From the NCBI RefSeq assembly GCF_040256745.1, contig NZ_CP138335.1, forward strand, positions 1,116,001-1,180,000: a DNA stretch of 64,000 nt, written 5' to 3'. Within the stretch, counting starts at the first letter, position 1. The number at the start of each line of letters is the position of its first letter. Shown here piece by piece: positions 1 to 8,875 of this stretch. The notes beneath the pieces were generated by a model that was not told where the DNA came from, ran no database searches, and saw nothing but the letters and a program-made list of their open reading frames with translations. The translations under genes were made by a program, and so were the position numbers. This stretch comes from Scrofimicrobium sp. R131 (GTDB lineage Bacteria > Actinomycetota > Actinomycetes > Actinomycetales > Actinomycetaceae).

Positions 1-563
1 TGTCGCTGCACGACTCCGGCGCCTACACCGGCGAGGTTTCCGCCACCATGCTGGAGAAGCTCGGCTGCAAGTACGTGGTCGTGGGCCACTCCGAGCGGCG
101 CGAGTACCACGGTGAGACCGACGAGATTGTCGGCCAGAAAGCACAGGTGGTGGCCGCACACAACATGACCCCGATCGTCTGCTGCGGCGAGGTGCTGGAG
201 ATTCGCCAGCAGGGCACCCACGTGGAGCACGTCCTCTCGCAGGTTCGCGGAGCCCTGGCCGGCTTCACGGGCGAGCAGGTGGCTAAGCTGGTCATCGCCT
301 ACGAACCGGTGTGGGCCATTGGCACCGGTGAGGTCGCGACCCCGGCGGACGCCGAAGAGGTCTGCGGGGCAATTCGCCAGCTCCTGGTCGACCTGTACGG
401 CGCCGAAGTAGCTGAGTCCACCCGGATTCTCTACGGCGGATCGGTCAACTCCGGCAACGTCAAAGAGCTGATGGCTCAGCCCAACGTCGACGGTGGACTG
501 GTCGGGGGCGCTTCCCTGAAGGCCCAGGAGTTTGCCAAGATTGCGGACTTCAAGCACCTGTAA
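1..563 (+). CDS. tpiA: Triosephosphate isomerase, 5'-truncated by window edge
   Basis: This cytosolic glycolytic enzyme interconverts dihydroxyacetone phosphate and glyceraldehyde 3-phosphate. The frame is open from base 3, so an internal ATG at 48 is not the true start; roughly the last 186 codons are present, against about 250-260 for the family. Visible motifs are GHSERR, the catalytic-glutamate signature [10 protein letters not shown] (Glu codon at 303-305) and the C-terminal phosphate-binding GGSV and GGAS segments. It is followed on the same strand by secG, a common actinobacterial gap-pgk-tpi-secG order; gap and pgk would lie outside the window. Identity is certain; only the N-terminus is missing. 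Confidence 0.97.
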   Translation, partial: SLHDSGAYTGEVSATMLEKLGCKYVVVGHSERREYHGETDEIVGQKAQVVAAHNMTPIVCCGEVLEIRQQGTHVEHVLSQVRGALAGFTGEQVAKLVIAYEPVWAIGTGEVATPADAEEVCGAIRQLLVDLYGAEVAESTRILYGGSVNSGNVKELMAQPNVDGGLVGGASLKAQEFAKIADFKHL

Positions 564-622
564 ATTCGTAAAGAGCAGGTTGGCAAGCTAAAGTGGTAAG
601 GCTTGCAAGTTTCTGACCCAGA

Positions 623-883
623 TTGGACGGATTAGTAGTGATCGTTGTACGAATCATTCTGGTGGTGCTGATTGTCATCACCGGCCTCCTGCTGATTGGC
701 GCTGTGCTGATGCACAAGGGAAAAGGCGGCGGCCTTTCGGACATGTTCGGTGGCGGCATTACCTCCTCCGCGGGGTCGTCCGGGGTGGCGGAAAAGAACC
801 TGAACCGGATTACGACCGGCCTGCTGGTTGTTTGGTCGGTTTCCATCGTCGCCTACGGAGTTTTGATCCGATTCTGGTCATGA
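623..883 (+). CDS. secG: Preprotein translocase subunit SecG
   Basis: SecG is the small accessory subunit of the SecYEG channel in the cytoplasmic membrane. The 86-residue product has two hydrophobic helices, about residues 5-27 and 65-82, joined by a glycine-rich loop with the typical KGKGGGLSDMFGGG segment. A TTG at 623 gives the usual N-terminus; an in-frame GTG at 638 is a possible alternative, and neither has a strong Shine-Dalgarno site. It lies 59 bases after tpiA and is probably cotranscribed with it. The transcript would end at the strong hairpin at 896-983. Confidence 0.93.
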   Translation: MDGLVVIVVRIILVVLIVITGLLLIGAVLMHKGKGGGLSDMFGGGITSSAGSSGVAEKNLNRITTGLLVVWSVSIVAYGVLIRFWS

Positions 884-895
884 GTTAAAACAGCT

Positions 896-983
896 GGCCC
901 CCGCCGGTGACCTGCTTCCCAGCAGTTGGTTCCTGATTTCTCAGGCCAACTCTGGGGCAGGCTCCCGGCGGGGGCCGCTTTTT
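896..983. terminator. Bidirectional terminator between secG and tkt
   Basis: A perfect 12-bp stem pairs 896-907 with 965-976, and the intervening bases extend it through further pairing. On the plus strand it is followed by a T run at 979-983. On the minus strand a shorter T run lies just beyond 896. It sits between the convergent secG and tkt genes and probably serves both. Confidence 0.85.
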
Positions 984-986
984 GCC

Positions 987-3059
987 TTAGGCGAGGACTT
1001 CCCGGGCCGCGGCCACGACGGCCTCGGTGGTGATCCCGAACTTCTGGAACAGTTCATTGGCCGAGCCGACCGCACCAAAGGTCTCAATCGACACGCTCTT
1101 GCCGGTGGACCCGACGTAGGGGGTCCACGGGAGCGCCAGACCGGCTTCGACGGAAACGCGGGCGGTGACGGCGGGCGGAAGCACCTCGTCGCGGTAGGCC
1201 TGCGGCTGCTGCTGGAACCATTCCATGCAGGGCATGGAGACCACGCGGGCAGCGATTCCGTCCTTTGCCAGCACCTCCCGGGCAGCCAGCGCCAGCTGCA
1301 CTTCGGAGCCGGAGCCCATCAGGATCACGTCCGGGGTGCCATCCGTATCCGCCAGGATGTAGCCACCGCGGGCCACGCCCTCGGCTGAGCTCAGCTCTTC
1401 GCCTTCGCCGCGCGCCGGGTTGGGGAGCGCCTGACGGGTCAAAATCATCCCGACCGGGTGCTGCTGCTCCAGGGTGGCTTTCCACGCCTGGGCAGTTTCG
1501 GCCGCGTCGGCAGGGCGGACAATGGCCAGGTTCGGAATGGCCCGGTAGGCGGTCAGGTGCTCGACCGGCTGGTGGGTCGGGCCGTCTTCGCCCACCCCAA
1601 CCGAGTCGTGGGTCCAGACGTAAACGACGGGCAGATCCATCAGGGCAGCCAGACGCACAGCCCCGCGCATGTAGTCAGCGAAGACGAAGAACGTGGCGCC
1701 GTAGACGCGGGTGAGGCGGTCCGCAGCAATGCCGTTCATGATCCCGGCCATGCCGTGTTCGCGGACGCCGAAGTGCAGGTTCCGGCCAAAAGCGTTCCCG
1801 GTGAAGGCCTTCGACGACCGCTCGGCGGGGAAGAAGGACGGGTAGCCGCTCATGATGGTGTTGTTCGAGCCGGCCAGGTCGGCAGAGCCGCCCCACAGTT
1901 CCGGCATGACGGAGGCAATCGCGTTCAGCACTTTGCCGGAGGCGGCCCGGGTGGCCACGGCTTGGCCCGCGGGAAACTCGGGGAGCGCCTCGGCCAGTCC
2001 GGCGGGCATTTCACCGGAGCGGACCCGGTGCAGCAGTTCGCGCTGCTCGGGGTTGGCTTCGGCCCAGGCGGCAAACTTGGGCCGCCAGTCGGCCAGCGCG
2101 GCCTCGGCCCGATCGAGCGCGTTTTGCCGGGTGTAGGCAACTACCTCCGGGTCTACGTCGAACATGGTCTTGGGGTTGACGCCCAGTGCCTCTTTCAGGC
2201 CTTCCAGTGCCTGCTCACCCAGCTTGGCACCGTGAATGGCACCGGTGTTCTGCATCTTCGGGGTCGGGGCTCCAATGATGGTGCGCAGGGCGATGATTGA
2301 GGGGCGGCCGGTTTCGGCCTCAGCGGCCAGCAGCGCCTGGTGCAGCGCTTCGACGTCGTCAGTGTACTGACCGTCCTGCCCGATCCAGTCGACGCGCTGG
2401 GTGTGCCAGCCGTACGCCTCGTACCGGGCGACCGGGTCTTCGGTGAAGGAGATTGACGTGTCGTCCTCAATCGAAATGTGGTTATCGTCGTAGATCAGAA
2501 TCAGGTTGCCCAGCTCCTGGGTCCCGGCCAGCGAGGAAGCCTCCGAAGAGATGCCCTCCTGCAGGCAGCCGTCGCCCGCAATCACGTAGACGTTGTGATC
2601 GAATGGTGACTCTCCCAGCGGGGTGTTCGGGTCGTACAGGCCGTGCTCACGGCGCGCAGCCATAGCCATCCCGACGGCGGCCGCCAGGCCCGAGCCAAGC
2701 GGTCCGGTGGTGATCTCAATTGCGTCGGTGTGACCGTACTCGGGGTGACCGGGGGTCTTCGAGTCCATGGTCCGGAACCGCTTGATGTCACCCAGCTCCA
2801 GCCCGGCTCCGGCCAGGTACAGCTGAATGTACTGCAGCAGCGAAGCGTGTCCGGCGGAGAGGACAAACCGGTCCCGGCCCAGCCAATGCGGGTCCCGCGG
2901 GTCAAAACGCAGGTGACGCTGGTACAGCAGGTAGGCGGCAGCAGCCAGGGAAATTGGCGTGCCCGGGTGTCCCGAACCGGCTTGTTCAACGGCGTCTGCG
3001 GCCAAAACTTTGGCGGTCACAACCGCCTTGTCGTCGCGCTCATCCCACTGTAGGGCCAT
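987..3059 (-). CDS. tkt: Transketolase
   Basis: Transketolase moves two-carbon ketol units between sugar phosphates in the cytosolic pentose phosphate pathway, using thiamine diphosphate. The 690-residue product has the usual family length. It shows the GHPGTPISLA motif near residue 30, the ThDP/Mg motif beginning at GDGCLQEG (about residues 163-170), a pyrimidine-domain REHGMAGIMNG segment and a C-terminal transketolase domain. A Shine-Dalgarno GGAGG lies seven bases before the ATG. It is transcribed alone, convergent with secG and divergent from xerD. Confidence 0.97.
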   Translation of the reverse strand: MALQWDERDDKAVVTAKVLAADAVEQAGSGHPGTPISLAAAAYLLYQRHLRFDPRDPHWLGRDRFVLSAGHASLLQYIQLYLAGAGLELGDIKRFRTMDSKTPGHPEYGHTDAIEITTGPLGSGLAAAVGMAMAARREHGLYDPNTPLGESPFDHNVYVIAGDGCLQEGISSEASSLAGTQELGNLILIYDDNHISIEDDTSISFTEDPVARYEAYGWHTQRVDWIGQDGQYTDDVEALHQALLAAEAETGRPSIIALRTIIGAPTPKMQNTGAIHGAKLGEQALEGLKEALGVNPKTMFDVDPEVVAYTRQNALDRAEAALADWRPKFAAWAEANPEQRELLHRVRSGEMPAGLAEALPEFPAGQAVATRAASGKVLNAIASVMPELWGGSADLAGSNNTIMSGYPSFFPAERSSKAFTGNAFGRNLHFGVREHGMAGIMNGIAADRLTRVYGATFFVFADYMRGAVRLAALMDLPVVYVWTHDSVGVGEDGPTHQPVEHLTAYRAIPNLAIVRPADAAETAQAWKATLEQQHPVGMILTRQALPNPARGEGEELSSAEGVARGGYILADTDGTPDVILMGSGSEVQLALAAREVLAKDGIAARVVSMPCMEWFQQQPQAYRDEVLPPAVTARVSVEAGLALPWTPYVGSTGKSVSIETFGAVGSANELFQKFGITTEAVVAAAREVLA

Positions 3060-3215
3060 TAATATCCTCCATCGGAATTATCTGTTGGTTGTACTGCCAG
3101 TTAGTCTACTCGTCTTAGCTGCAGCTCCGGGAGAAGAACGGTTGAACTGGACGGTCACACCTCGGCTTTTTGGCTAGACTCTGCGGTATCGAATGCGAGG
3201 CAAAAGGGGGCAACC

Positions 3216-4145
3216 ATGGCCGACGAATTGGGTGACCCTTTGGCTTGGTTTCTAGACGAAATGCGGGTGGTTCGGGGGGCCTCCCCGCACACCGTCTCCA
3301 ATTACGGTCGCGACTTGGGGAAATATCGGACGTTCATGGAGACCCGCCACCTGCGACGGTGGGAAGACGTTCGTCCCAGCACGGTGGAGGAGTTTGTGGC
3401 TCAACTGGCACACGGGGATGAGGAACACCCGCCCCTGGCAGCCTCTTCGGTGGCTCGAACCCTGTCGGCGGTCCGATCGTTTCACCGGTGGCTGATGACG
3501 CAGAACCTGGCCCAGTCGAACCCGGCCGCACAGGTCAAACCCCCCAAAACGGGGGAGTCCCTGCCCAAGGCACTGTCGGTCGCGCAGGTGGCACGCCTGA
3601 TTGAGGGATCGCAGGCAGGCCCGGAACTGGTCGCGTTGCGGAATCACGCCCTGGTGGAGCTGCTCTACGGCACGGGGGCCCGCGTGTCCGAGGCGACCAA
3701 CCTGGCGCTGGATGATTTGGACCTGGAGGGGGAGTACCCCTCGGTTCGCCTGTTCGGCAAGGGGTCGAAGGAGAGAATGGTGCCCCTCGGTGCCTACGCA
3801 CACGCGGCCCTGGGCGCCTACCTGAGCCGATCCCGCCCGGCGCTGGCTCAACGTGGGCGCGGCACCGCGCACCTGTTCCTGAACTTGCGCGGCCGCCCGC
3901 TGTCGCGCCAGTCAGCCTGGGAGATCATTCAGCAGGCAGCCAGCGCCGCCGGACTGGAGGAGGAGATCTCCCCGCACACGTTGCGGCACAGTTTTGCCAC
4001 CCACCTGCTTGAGGGTGGGGCCTCCATCCGCGAGGTGCAAGAGCTGCTGGGTCACGCCTCGGTGACCACCACGCAGATCTACACCCGCCTCACACCGCAG
4101 GGCCTGCTCGAGGTGTTCCAGGCGGCTCATCCGCGGGCCCGTTGA
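3216..4145 (+). CDS. xerD: Site-specific tyrosine recombinase XerD
   Basis: With XerC, this enzyme resolves chromosome dimers at dif next to the division septum. The 309-residue protein has an N-terminal core-binding domain (about 5-95) and a catalytic domain. The active-site set appears complete: Arg156 (GTGARVSE), a Lys in GKGSKER, His254-x-x-Arg257, His280 and nucleophile Tyr289. The ATG follows an AAAAGGGGG Shine-Dalgarno site, and a -10-like TAGACT lies at 3175-3180. Linkage to parA and scpAB fits chromosomal XerD rather than a phage integrase. XerC is the only serious alternative name. Confidence 0.9.
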   Translation: MADELGDPLAWFLDEMRVVRGASPHTVSNYGRDLGKYRTFMETRHLRRWEDVRPSTVEEFVAQLAHGDEEHPPLAASSVARTLSAVRSFHRWLMTQNLAQSNPAAQVKPPKTGESLPKALSVAQVARLIEGSQAGPELVALRNHALVELLYGTGARVSEATNLALDDLDLEGEYPSVRLFGKGSKERMVPLGAYAHAALGAYLSRSRPALAQRGRGTAHLFLNLRGRPLSRQSAWEIIQQAASAAGLEEEISPHTLRHSFATHLLEGGASIREVQELLGHASVTTTQIYTRLTPQGLLEVFQAAHPRAR

Positions 4146-4187
4146 AGTGCCCGGCCCGGCTGCGCGCGCGGGGGTCAGGGAATGATC

Positions 4188-4202
4188 TACAGTAGACGTG
4201 TG
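4188..4202 (+). promoter_or_regulatory. -10 element giving a leaderless parA start
   Basis: TACAGT at 4188-4193 is followed by exactly six bases and then the GTG at 4200. Transcription would start at the first base of the start codon. No Shine-Dalgarno site precedes the codon, and no clear -35 was seen. Confidence 0.55.
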
Positions 4203-5057
4203 GATGAAGACCTGCAGCCCAGCCTTGTCTCCCTTGAGGAGGATGACCAGTTTCCCCTGCCCGAGGCCTTAGCGGCCCACGGCCCCGCCCGCGTGATCGC
4301 CATGTGCAACCAGAAGGGTGGGGTGGGTAAGACCACCACTGCCATCAATCTGGGGGCGGCCCTGGCCCTCTACGGGCGTCGGGTGCTGATTGTGGACTTT
4401 GACCCCCAGGGGGCTGCCTCCGTCGGGTTGGGAATCAACGCGCTGGAGTTGGACACCACCATCTACACCCTGCTGACCAACCCGAAGGCCGATGTGCACC
4501 AGGCGGTGAGGCCCACTCGGGTGGCGAACCTGGATGTCTTGCCGGCCAACATCGACCTGTCGGCTGCCGAAGTGCAGCTGGTGAACGAGGTGGCGCGCGA
4601 GTCGGCCCTGGCTCGGGTGCTGCGCCCGCTGATGGACGAGTATGACGTGATCATCATCGACTGCCAGCCCTCCCTCGGACTGCTGACCGTGAACGCGCTG
4701 ACGGCCGCCCACGGCGTGATCGTCCCGGTCGAAACCGAGTTCTTTGCCCTCCGCGGGGTAGCGCTGCTGGTGGAGACCATTGAAACCGTCCGGGACCGGA
4801 TCAACCCGCGGTTGAAGATCGACGGAATTGTGCCCACGATGGTCGACACCCGGACCCTGCATTCGCGCGAGGTGCTGGAGCGACTGGAGGAAACCTTTGG
4901 CGACTTGGTTTACGACACCAGGATTCACCGGACGGTGAAGTTCCCCGACGCTTCGGTCGCCACCGAACCGATCACCACTCACGCTCCCTCACACTCCGGG
5001 GCGAAGGCCTACAAGCGCTTGGCCCGAGAGGTCATTTTCCGTGGCGAGGCCCCCTAG
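4200..5057 (+). CDS. ParA/Soj-family chromosome-partitioning ATPase
   Basis: ParA-family ATPases bind the nucleoid and drive segregation or positioning together with ParB-like partners. The deviant Walker A KGGVGKTT lies near residues 39-46, followed by FDPQGAAS and a Walker B-like IIIDCQPSLG. The first 30 residues are acidic and probably flexible. GTG at 4200 was preferred to the in-frame ATG at 4182 because that ATG overlaps the -10-like element and neither has a Shine-Dalgarno site. The 3' end overlaps scpA by 17 bases. This is the ParA copy linked to scpAB in many Actinobacteria, not the parAB pair near the origin; no parB is present. Confidence 0.9.
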   Translation: MDEDLQPSLVSLEEDDQFPLPEALAAHGPARVIAMCNQKGGVGKTTTAINLGAALALYGRRVLIVDFDPQGAASVGLGINALELDTTIYTLLTNPKADVHQAVRPTRVANLDVLPANIDLSAAEVQLVNEVARESALARVLRPLMDEYDVIIIDCQPSLGLLTVNALTAAHGVIVPVETEFFALRGVALLVETIETVRDRINPRLKIDGIVPTMVDTRTLHSREVLERLEETFGDLVYDTRIHRTVKFPDASVATEPITTHAPSHSGAKAYKRLAREVIFRGEAP

Positions 5058-5793
5058 TACTCCGGCCGAGCTGGACGCCTTCCAGGTCGAGCTGGAAGTC
5101 TTTCAAGGCCCATTCGATCTGCTGCTGCAGTTGATAGCCCGGCGCCAGCTAGACATTACCGAGATTGCGTTGGCCCAGGTGACCGACGAGTTCATCGCTC
5201 ACATGCGCCGGGTGCCGGACCTGTCTACCACCACCGAGTTTTTGGTGGTGGCCGCCACCCTGCTGGAGATGAAGGCGGCCCAACTGCTGCCGCAGACCGA
5301 GCGCGACCCGGGAGTGGATGAGGACCTGTCGGCTCGGGACCTGCTGTTCTCCCGGTTGCTCCAGTACCGCGCCTTCAAGGGGGTGGCCGAAACTATTCGG
5401 GAGCGGTTGAGCCAGCAGCGGCTAGCCGTCCCCCGATCCGTTCCCCTGGAGCCGCAGTTTGCCCAACTGTTGCCGGAGTTGGTCTGGCAGACCACGCCGG
5501 AACAACTGGCGGCCCTGGCGCTGGGAGTTTTGGCGGAGAAGCCTCGCCCGGATCAGGCGCAACACGTGAACCGTCCGGGCGCCTCGCTGGAAGAAGAACT
5601 GGCCATTGTGGAGAAACGCCTGCGGCGCGGGCGGGAGGCCACCTTCGCGGACCTGGTCCAGGACGCCGCCAACGTGGCGGTGGTGGTAACCCGGTTCTTG
5701 GCGGTGTTGGAGCTGTACCGGCGCGGCGACGTTCAGTTCACCCAACCCCAGGAGCTGGGTCCGTTGACGATTAGGTGGGAGGCCCCCTCGTGA
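5041..5793 (+). CDS. scpA: Segregation and condensation protein ScpA
   Basis: ScpA is the kleisin subunit that bridges SMC heads in the bacterial condensin complex on DNA. The 250-residue product begins with a kleisin N-terminal block (FQVELEVFQGPFDLLLQLIARRQLD) described here only by its core, FQGPFDLLL near residues 21-29. It continues through a charged middle region and ends in a winged-helix segment, with DVQFTQPQELG near the C-terminus. The GTG start lies inside the end of parA, which suggests translational coupling, and the stop overlaps scpB. Length and order match actinobacterial scpA. Confidence 0.94.
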   Translation: MARPPSTPAELDAFQVELEVFQGPFDLLLQLIARRQLDITEIALAQVTDEFIAHMRRVPDLSTTTEFLVVAATLLEMKAAQLLPQTERDPGVDEDLSARDLLFSRLLQYRAFKGVAETIRERLSQQRLAVPRSVPLEPQFAQLLPELVWQTTPEQLAALALGVLAEKPRPDQAQHVNRPGASLEEELAIVEKRLRRGREATFADLVQDAANVAVVVTRFLAVLELYRRGDVQFTQPQELGPLTIRWEAPS

Positions 5794-6362
5794 ACTCTAT
5801 TCTTTCGGCGTTGGAGGCGATCCTGATGGTGGTGGAGGAGCCGGTCACCACCGAACGCCTGGCCGAGGCGGTGGGCATCACCCCGGCTGAAACCGAGTTG
5901 GCCCTTGAGGAGTTGCAGCGCGACTTCGATGGGCAGGCGCCCGGGTCGCGGATGCGCGGCTTCGAGCTGCAGCGGGTGGCCGGTGGGTGGAGAATCTACT
6001 CTCGCCCGCGTTGGGCCAGTGTTGTTGGTCGCTTTGTGGTCGGCTCGGATGCCGCCCAGTTGAGTCAGGCGGCCCTCGAAACGCTGGCGATTGTGGCTTA
6101 CCGCCAGCCGATCACGCGGCTGCAGGTTTCCCAGGTTCGAGGGGTAAACGTGGACTCGGTGATGCGTACGCTGCAAGCCCGAAACCTGATCGAGGAGGAG
6201 GGCACCAGCGAGACCGGAGCCTACCGGTACCGGACCACGCCCTATTTCCTTGAATGCATGGGATTTGAGACACTAGACGAGCTGGTTCCGCTTGCGCCCT
6301 TCCTTCCGGATGCGGCGGCGGTGGCAGCATTGACCATTGAGGTGGAGGAAAAGAATGAGTAA
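5790..6362 (+). CDS. scpB: Segregation and condensation protein ScpB
   Basis: ScpB dimers bind ScpA and complete the SMC-ScpAB condensin. The 190-residue product has the expected tandem winged-helix fold, with LSQAALETLAIVAYRQPIT near residues 91-109 as the clearest signature. GTG at 5790 overlaps the scpA stop in a GTGA arrangement and has GGAGGC seven bases upstream; the in-frame GTG at 5775 is less likely. The C-terminus runs into the start of rluB, so the two are probably coupled. Confidence 0.94.
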   Translation: MNSILSALEAILMVVEEPVTTERLAEAVGITPAETELALEELQRDFDGQAPGSRMRGFELQRVAGGWRIYSRPRWASVVGRFVVGSDAAQLSQAALETLAIVAYRQPITRLQVSQVRGVNVDSVMRTLQARNLIEEEGTSETGAYRYRTTPYFLECMGFETLDELVPLAPFLPDAAAVAALTIEVEEKNE

Positions 6363-7104
6363 GGACCCGCATCAGAGCGATGGGATTCGCCTGCAAAAGG
6401 TGCTCTCCCAAGCGGGGGTCGCCTCCCGGCGGGCCGCCGAAGAGATGATTCTTCAGGGCCGCATCACGGTGGACGGGCAGGTCGTGCGAAAGCTCGGGAC
6501 CCGCGTCGATCCGCAGAAGCAAACGATTCACGCCGACGGGGAACTGGTGATTACCGACCCGGCGAAGCACATCGTCCTGGCGCTAAACAAGCCGGTCGGG
6601 ATGGTTTCAACCATGTCGGACCCGGAGGGTCGCCCGTGCCTGAGCGACGTCCTGGCGGACTACCCGGAGCGGCTGTACCACGTGGGCCGGCTCGACATCG
6701 ACACCTCCGGCCTGCTGCTCCTGACCAACGACGGGGAGCTGGCCAACCGTCTGTCCCACCCGTCCTACGAGGTAGAGAAAACTTACGTGGCGCGCCTTCA
6801 CGGCGAAGTGCGGCCGGGCGTGCGGAAACAACTGCTGCGAGGGATTGAGCTGGAAGACGGCCCGATCAAAGTCGACAGCTTCAAGATCAAGGAGCAGTAC
6901 GGCGACATCACCACGGTGGAAATCACCGTCCACGAGGGCCGCAACCGCCTGGTGCGCCGCCTGATGGAAGAGGTCGGCCACCCCGTGCGCGAGCTGGTTC
7001 GCGTCCGCTTCGGTCCGATCCGGCTGGAACGCCTCCAGCCCGGAACTGTCCGCCGAATCAAAGGGAACGACCTGACGGCGCTGTACAAAGCGGTGGATCT
7101 GTGA
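6355..7104 (+). CDS. rluB: Pseudouridine synthase, RsuA/RluB family
   Basis: Family members convert one or a few uridines in ribosomal RNA to pseudouridine. The 249-residue protein has an S4 RNA-binding domain (about 12-60) and then a catalytic domain whose GRLDIDTSGLLLLT motif carries the catalytic Asp114. ATG at 6355 has GGAGG six bases upstream and overlaps the end of scpB; an earlier in-frame GTG at 6337 lies inside scpB and is less convincing. Position after scpB is the usual one for RluB-like proteins in Gram-positives. The exact target base cannot be read from sequence. Confidence 0.92.
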   Translation: MSKDPHQSDGIRLQKVLSQAGVASRRAAEEMILQGRITVDGQVVRKLGTRVDPQKQTIHADGELVITDPAKHIVLALNKPVGMVSTMSDPEGRPCLSDVLADYPERLYHVGRLDIDTSGLLLLTNDGELANRLSHPSYEVEKTYVARLHGEVRPGVRKQLLRGIELEDGPIKVDSFKIKEQYGDITTVEITVHEGRNRLVRRLMEEVGHPVRELVRVRFGPIRLERLQPGTVRRIKGNDLTALYKAVDL

Positions 7105-8222
7105 GTTCGCTGCTGGCCACGACCGGGCCGGTCCTCGTGTGGGGGACCGGCCTGATCGGTACCTCGATCGCGCTGGCTTTGCGTGGCGGCGGGGTGACGG
7201 TGTACCTGCGGGACATTTCCCCCACCTCCCTGGCATTGGCGGCGGATATGGGGGCGGGGGTCCCAGTGGACGAGGTGGAGGAGCCCACCCCGGCCCTGGT
7301 GGTCGTGGCTGCGCCGCCCGACGTGGCCGCCGGCTGCGTGATCGAAGCCCTGCGCGAGTACCCGCGGGCAGTGGTGACCGACGTCGCCTCGGTGAAGAAG
7401 AACGTGGAGGATGCGGTCGAGGCGGCCGCGCTGGACTCCGACCTGTCCCGCTACGTGGGCTCGCACCCGATGGCTGGGCGCGAGCGGTCCGGGGCTGGCT
7501 ACGCCGTGCAGGACCTGTTCTACGGCCAACCCTGGGTGATTGTCCCCACCGCTCGGAGCGCCCCCGAGTCGGTCCTGGCCGTCCGGAACCTAGCGGTCGA
7601 CCTGGGGGCCGTGCCCCTCGAGATGACCCCGGCCGCACATGACGAAGCGGTAGCTTACGTGTCGCACGTGCCGCAGCTGATCTCCTCGCTGCTGGCCGGC
7701 CGACTGCTGGCTGCGCCCGGAGAGGCCCTCGCGTTGGCTGGGCAGGGGTTGCGTGACACCACCCGGATTGCCTCCTCTGACCCGCGCCTATGGACCGCCA
7801 TTATTGCCGGGAACGCGGGGCCGATCGCGCGGATCCTGGACGACCTGGGGGATGACCTGCAACTGTTGGTCGAGCGCCTCCGCCGGTTTGACGAGGGGAA
7901 CCCCGGGGCGGTCGGCATCATTAGCGAGGTGATGACGGCCGGAAACCGGGGCCAGTCCCGGATCCCCGGTAAACACGGCGGCGCCCAACGACGGTGGGCC
8001 GAGATTGAAGTGATGGTTCCCGATCAACCGGGCGCGCTGGCTCAACTCTTTGGAGACTTCGGCACCGCCGAAATCAACATCGAGGACCTAACCCTGGAGC
8101 ACGCTTCGGGCCGGCGCTTCGGGATTGCCACCATCATGGTGGACCCGGCGAACCTGTTGCAGGCGGTGGACGAGTTGGAAGCACGTGGTTGGAGAATCCT
8201 CAGTAGCGGGGGTGTGGAGTGA
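7101..8222 (+). CDS. tyrA: Prephenate dehydrogenase with C-terminal ACT domain
   Basis: The enzyme oxidatively decarboxylates prephenate to 4-hydroxyphenylpyruvate for tyrosine synthesis. A Rossmann GTGLIGTSIA motif is at about residues 15-24. The conserved SHPMAGRERSG follows near 120, and HVPQLISSLLAGR near 188. The last 75 residues look like an ACT domain (EVMVPDQPGALAQLFGDFG), which would give amino-acid feedback control. The GTG start overlaps the rluB stop, and the stop overlaps cmk. All of this fits a translationally coupled run. Confidence 0.93.
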   Translation: MSSLLATTGPVLVWGTGLIGTSIALALRGGGVTVYLRDISPTSLALAADMGAGVPVDEVEEPTPALVVVAAPPDVAAGCVIEALREYPRAVVTDVASVKKNVEDAVEAAALDSDLSRYVGSHPMAGRERSGAGYAVQDLFYGQPWVIVPTARSAPESVLAVRNLAVDLGAVPLEMTPAAHDEAVAYVSHVPQLISSLLAGRLLAAPGEALALAGQGLRDTTRIASSDPRLWTAIIAGNAGPIARILDDLGDDLQLLVERLRRFDEGNPGAVGIISEVMTAGNRGQSRIPGKHGGAQRRWAEIEVMVPDQPGALAQLFGDFGTAEINIEDLTLEHASGRRFGIATIMVDPANLLQAVDELEARGWRILSSGGVE

Positions 8223-8875
8223 GCGCGGTGCTGGTGGCAATTGACGGGCCGTCCGGGTCGGGCAAGTCGACGGTCGCCCGCCGGGTAGCTGAGCAGTTGG
8301 GAATCGGCTACCTGGACACCGGGGCCATGTACCGGGCGCTCGCCTGGTTGGCCCTCAGCGAGGGTGTGGACCTGCACGACGAGGTAGCTGTGCGGGCCCT
8401 GGCCGACCGGCTGGATCTGGAGCTCAGCCCCGGACGGGTCCGCGTTGGTGAGGTCGATGTGACCGCTGCAATTCGGACGCCGGAGGTGACCGCGGCGGTC
8501 CCCCCGGTGGCGCGAAACCTGGCCGTACGGGCCTGGATGGCCCAGGAGCAGCGTCGGCAGATGCTGGCGGCGCGGGAAGCCGGTACCGGGATGGTAGCTG
8601 AAGGCCGCGACATTACCACCGTGGTCTGTCCGGAAGCGGACGTCCGCGTACTGCTGACCGCCAGTGAAGAGGCACGACTGCGCCGGCGAACCCTGGAACT
8701 GCACGGGGAGCTGACCGAGGAGACGCTGGAGGCGACCCGGGCCCAGATTGTAGACCGCGACCGGTCGGACGCGACCGTGTCCGAGTTCTTCGACCCGGCC
8801 CCCGGCGTGGTGCTCATCGACTCGTCCAACGCTTCCATCGATGAGGTGGTTGAGCAGATTCTGTCCTTGGTCTAG
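8219..8875 (+). CDS. cmk: Cytidylate kinase
   Basis: The enzyme phosphorylates CMP and dCMP with ATP in pyrimidine nucleotide supply. The P-loop GPSGSGKST is at residues 10-18, followed by GYLDTGAMYRAL, and EGRDITTVVCPEADV appears near residue 125. The 218-residue length is typical. The GTG overlaps the tyrA stop. In many Actinobacteria cmk is followed by der (EngA); here the next gene is a convergent cyclase-family gene, and the two stop codons share the tetranucleotide CTAG. Confidence 0.96.
   Translation: MSAVLVAIDGPSGSGKSTVARRVAEQLGIGYLDTGAMYRALAWLALSEGVDLHDEVAVRALADRLDLELSPGRVRVGEVDVTAAIRTPEVTAAVPPVARNLAVRAWMAQEQRRQMLAAREAGTGMVAEGRDITTVVCPEADVRVLLTASEEARLRRRTLELHGELTEETLEATRAQIVDRDRSDATVSEFFDPAPGVVLIDSSNASIDEVVEQILSLV

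Noticed and set aside
1458-2300. 280-codon ORF antisense to tkt
   Set aside because: It is a GC-rich shadow of transketolase with no recognisable domain.
3216-4145. XerD-type gene as an integrase of a mobile element at tRNA-Pro
   Set aside because: It lies in the conserved parA-scpAB neighbourhood, 5.6 kb from the tRNA, and has the length and motifs of chromosomal XerD.
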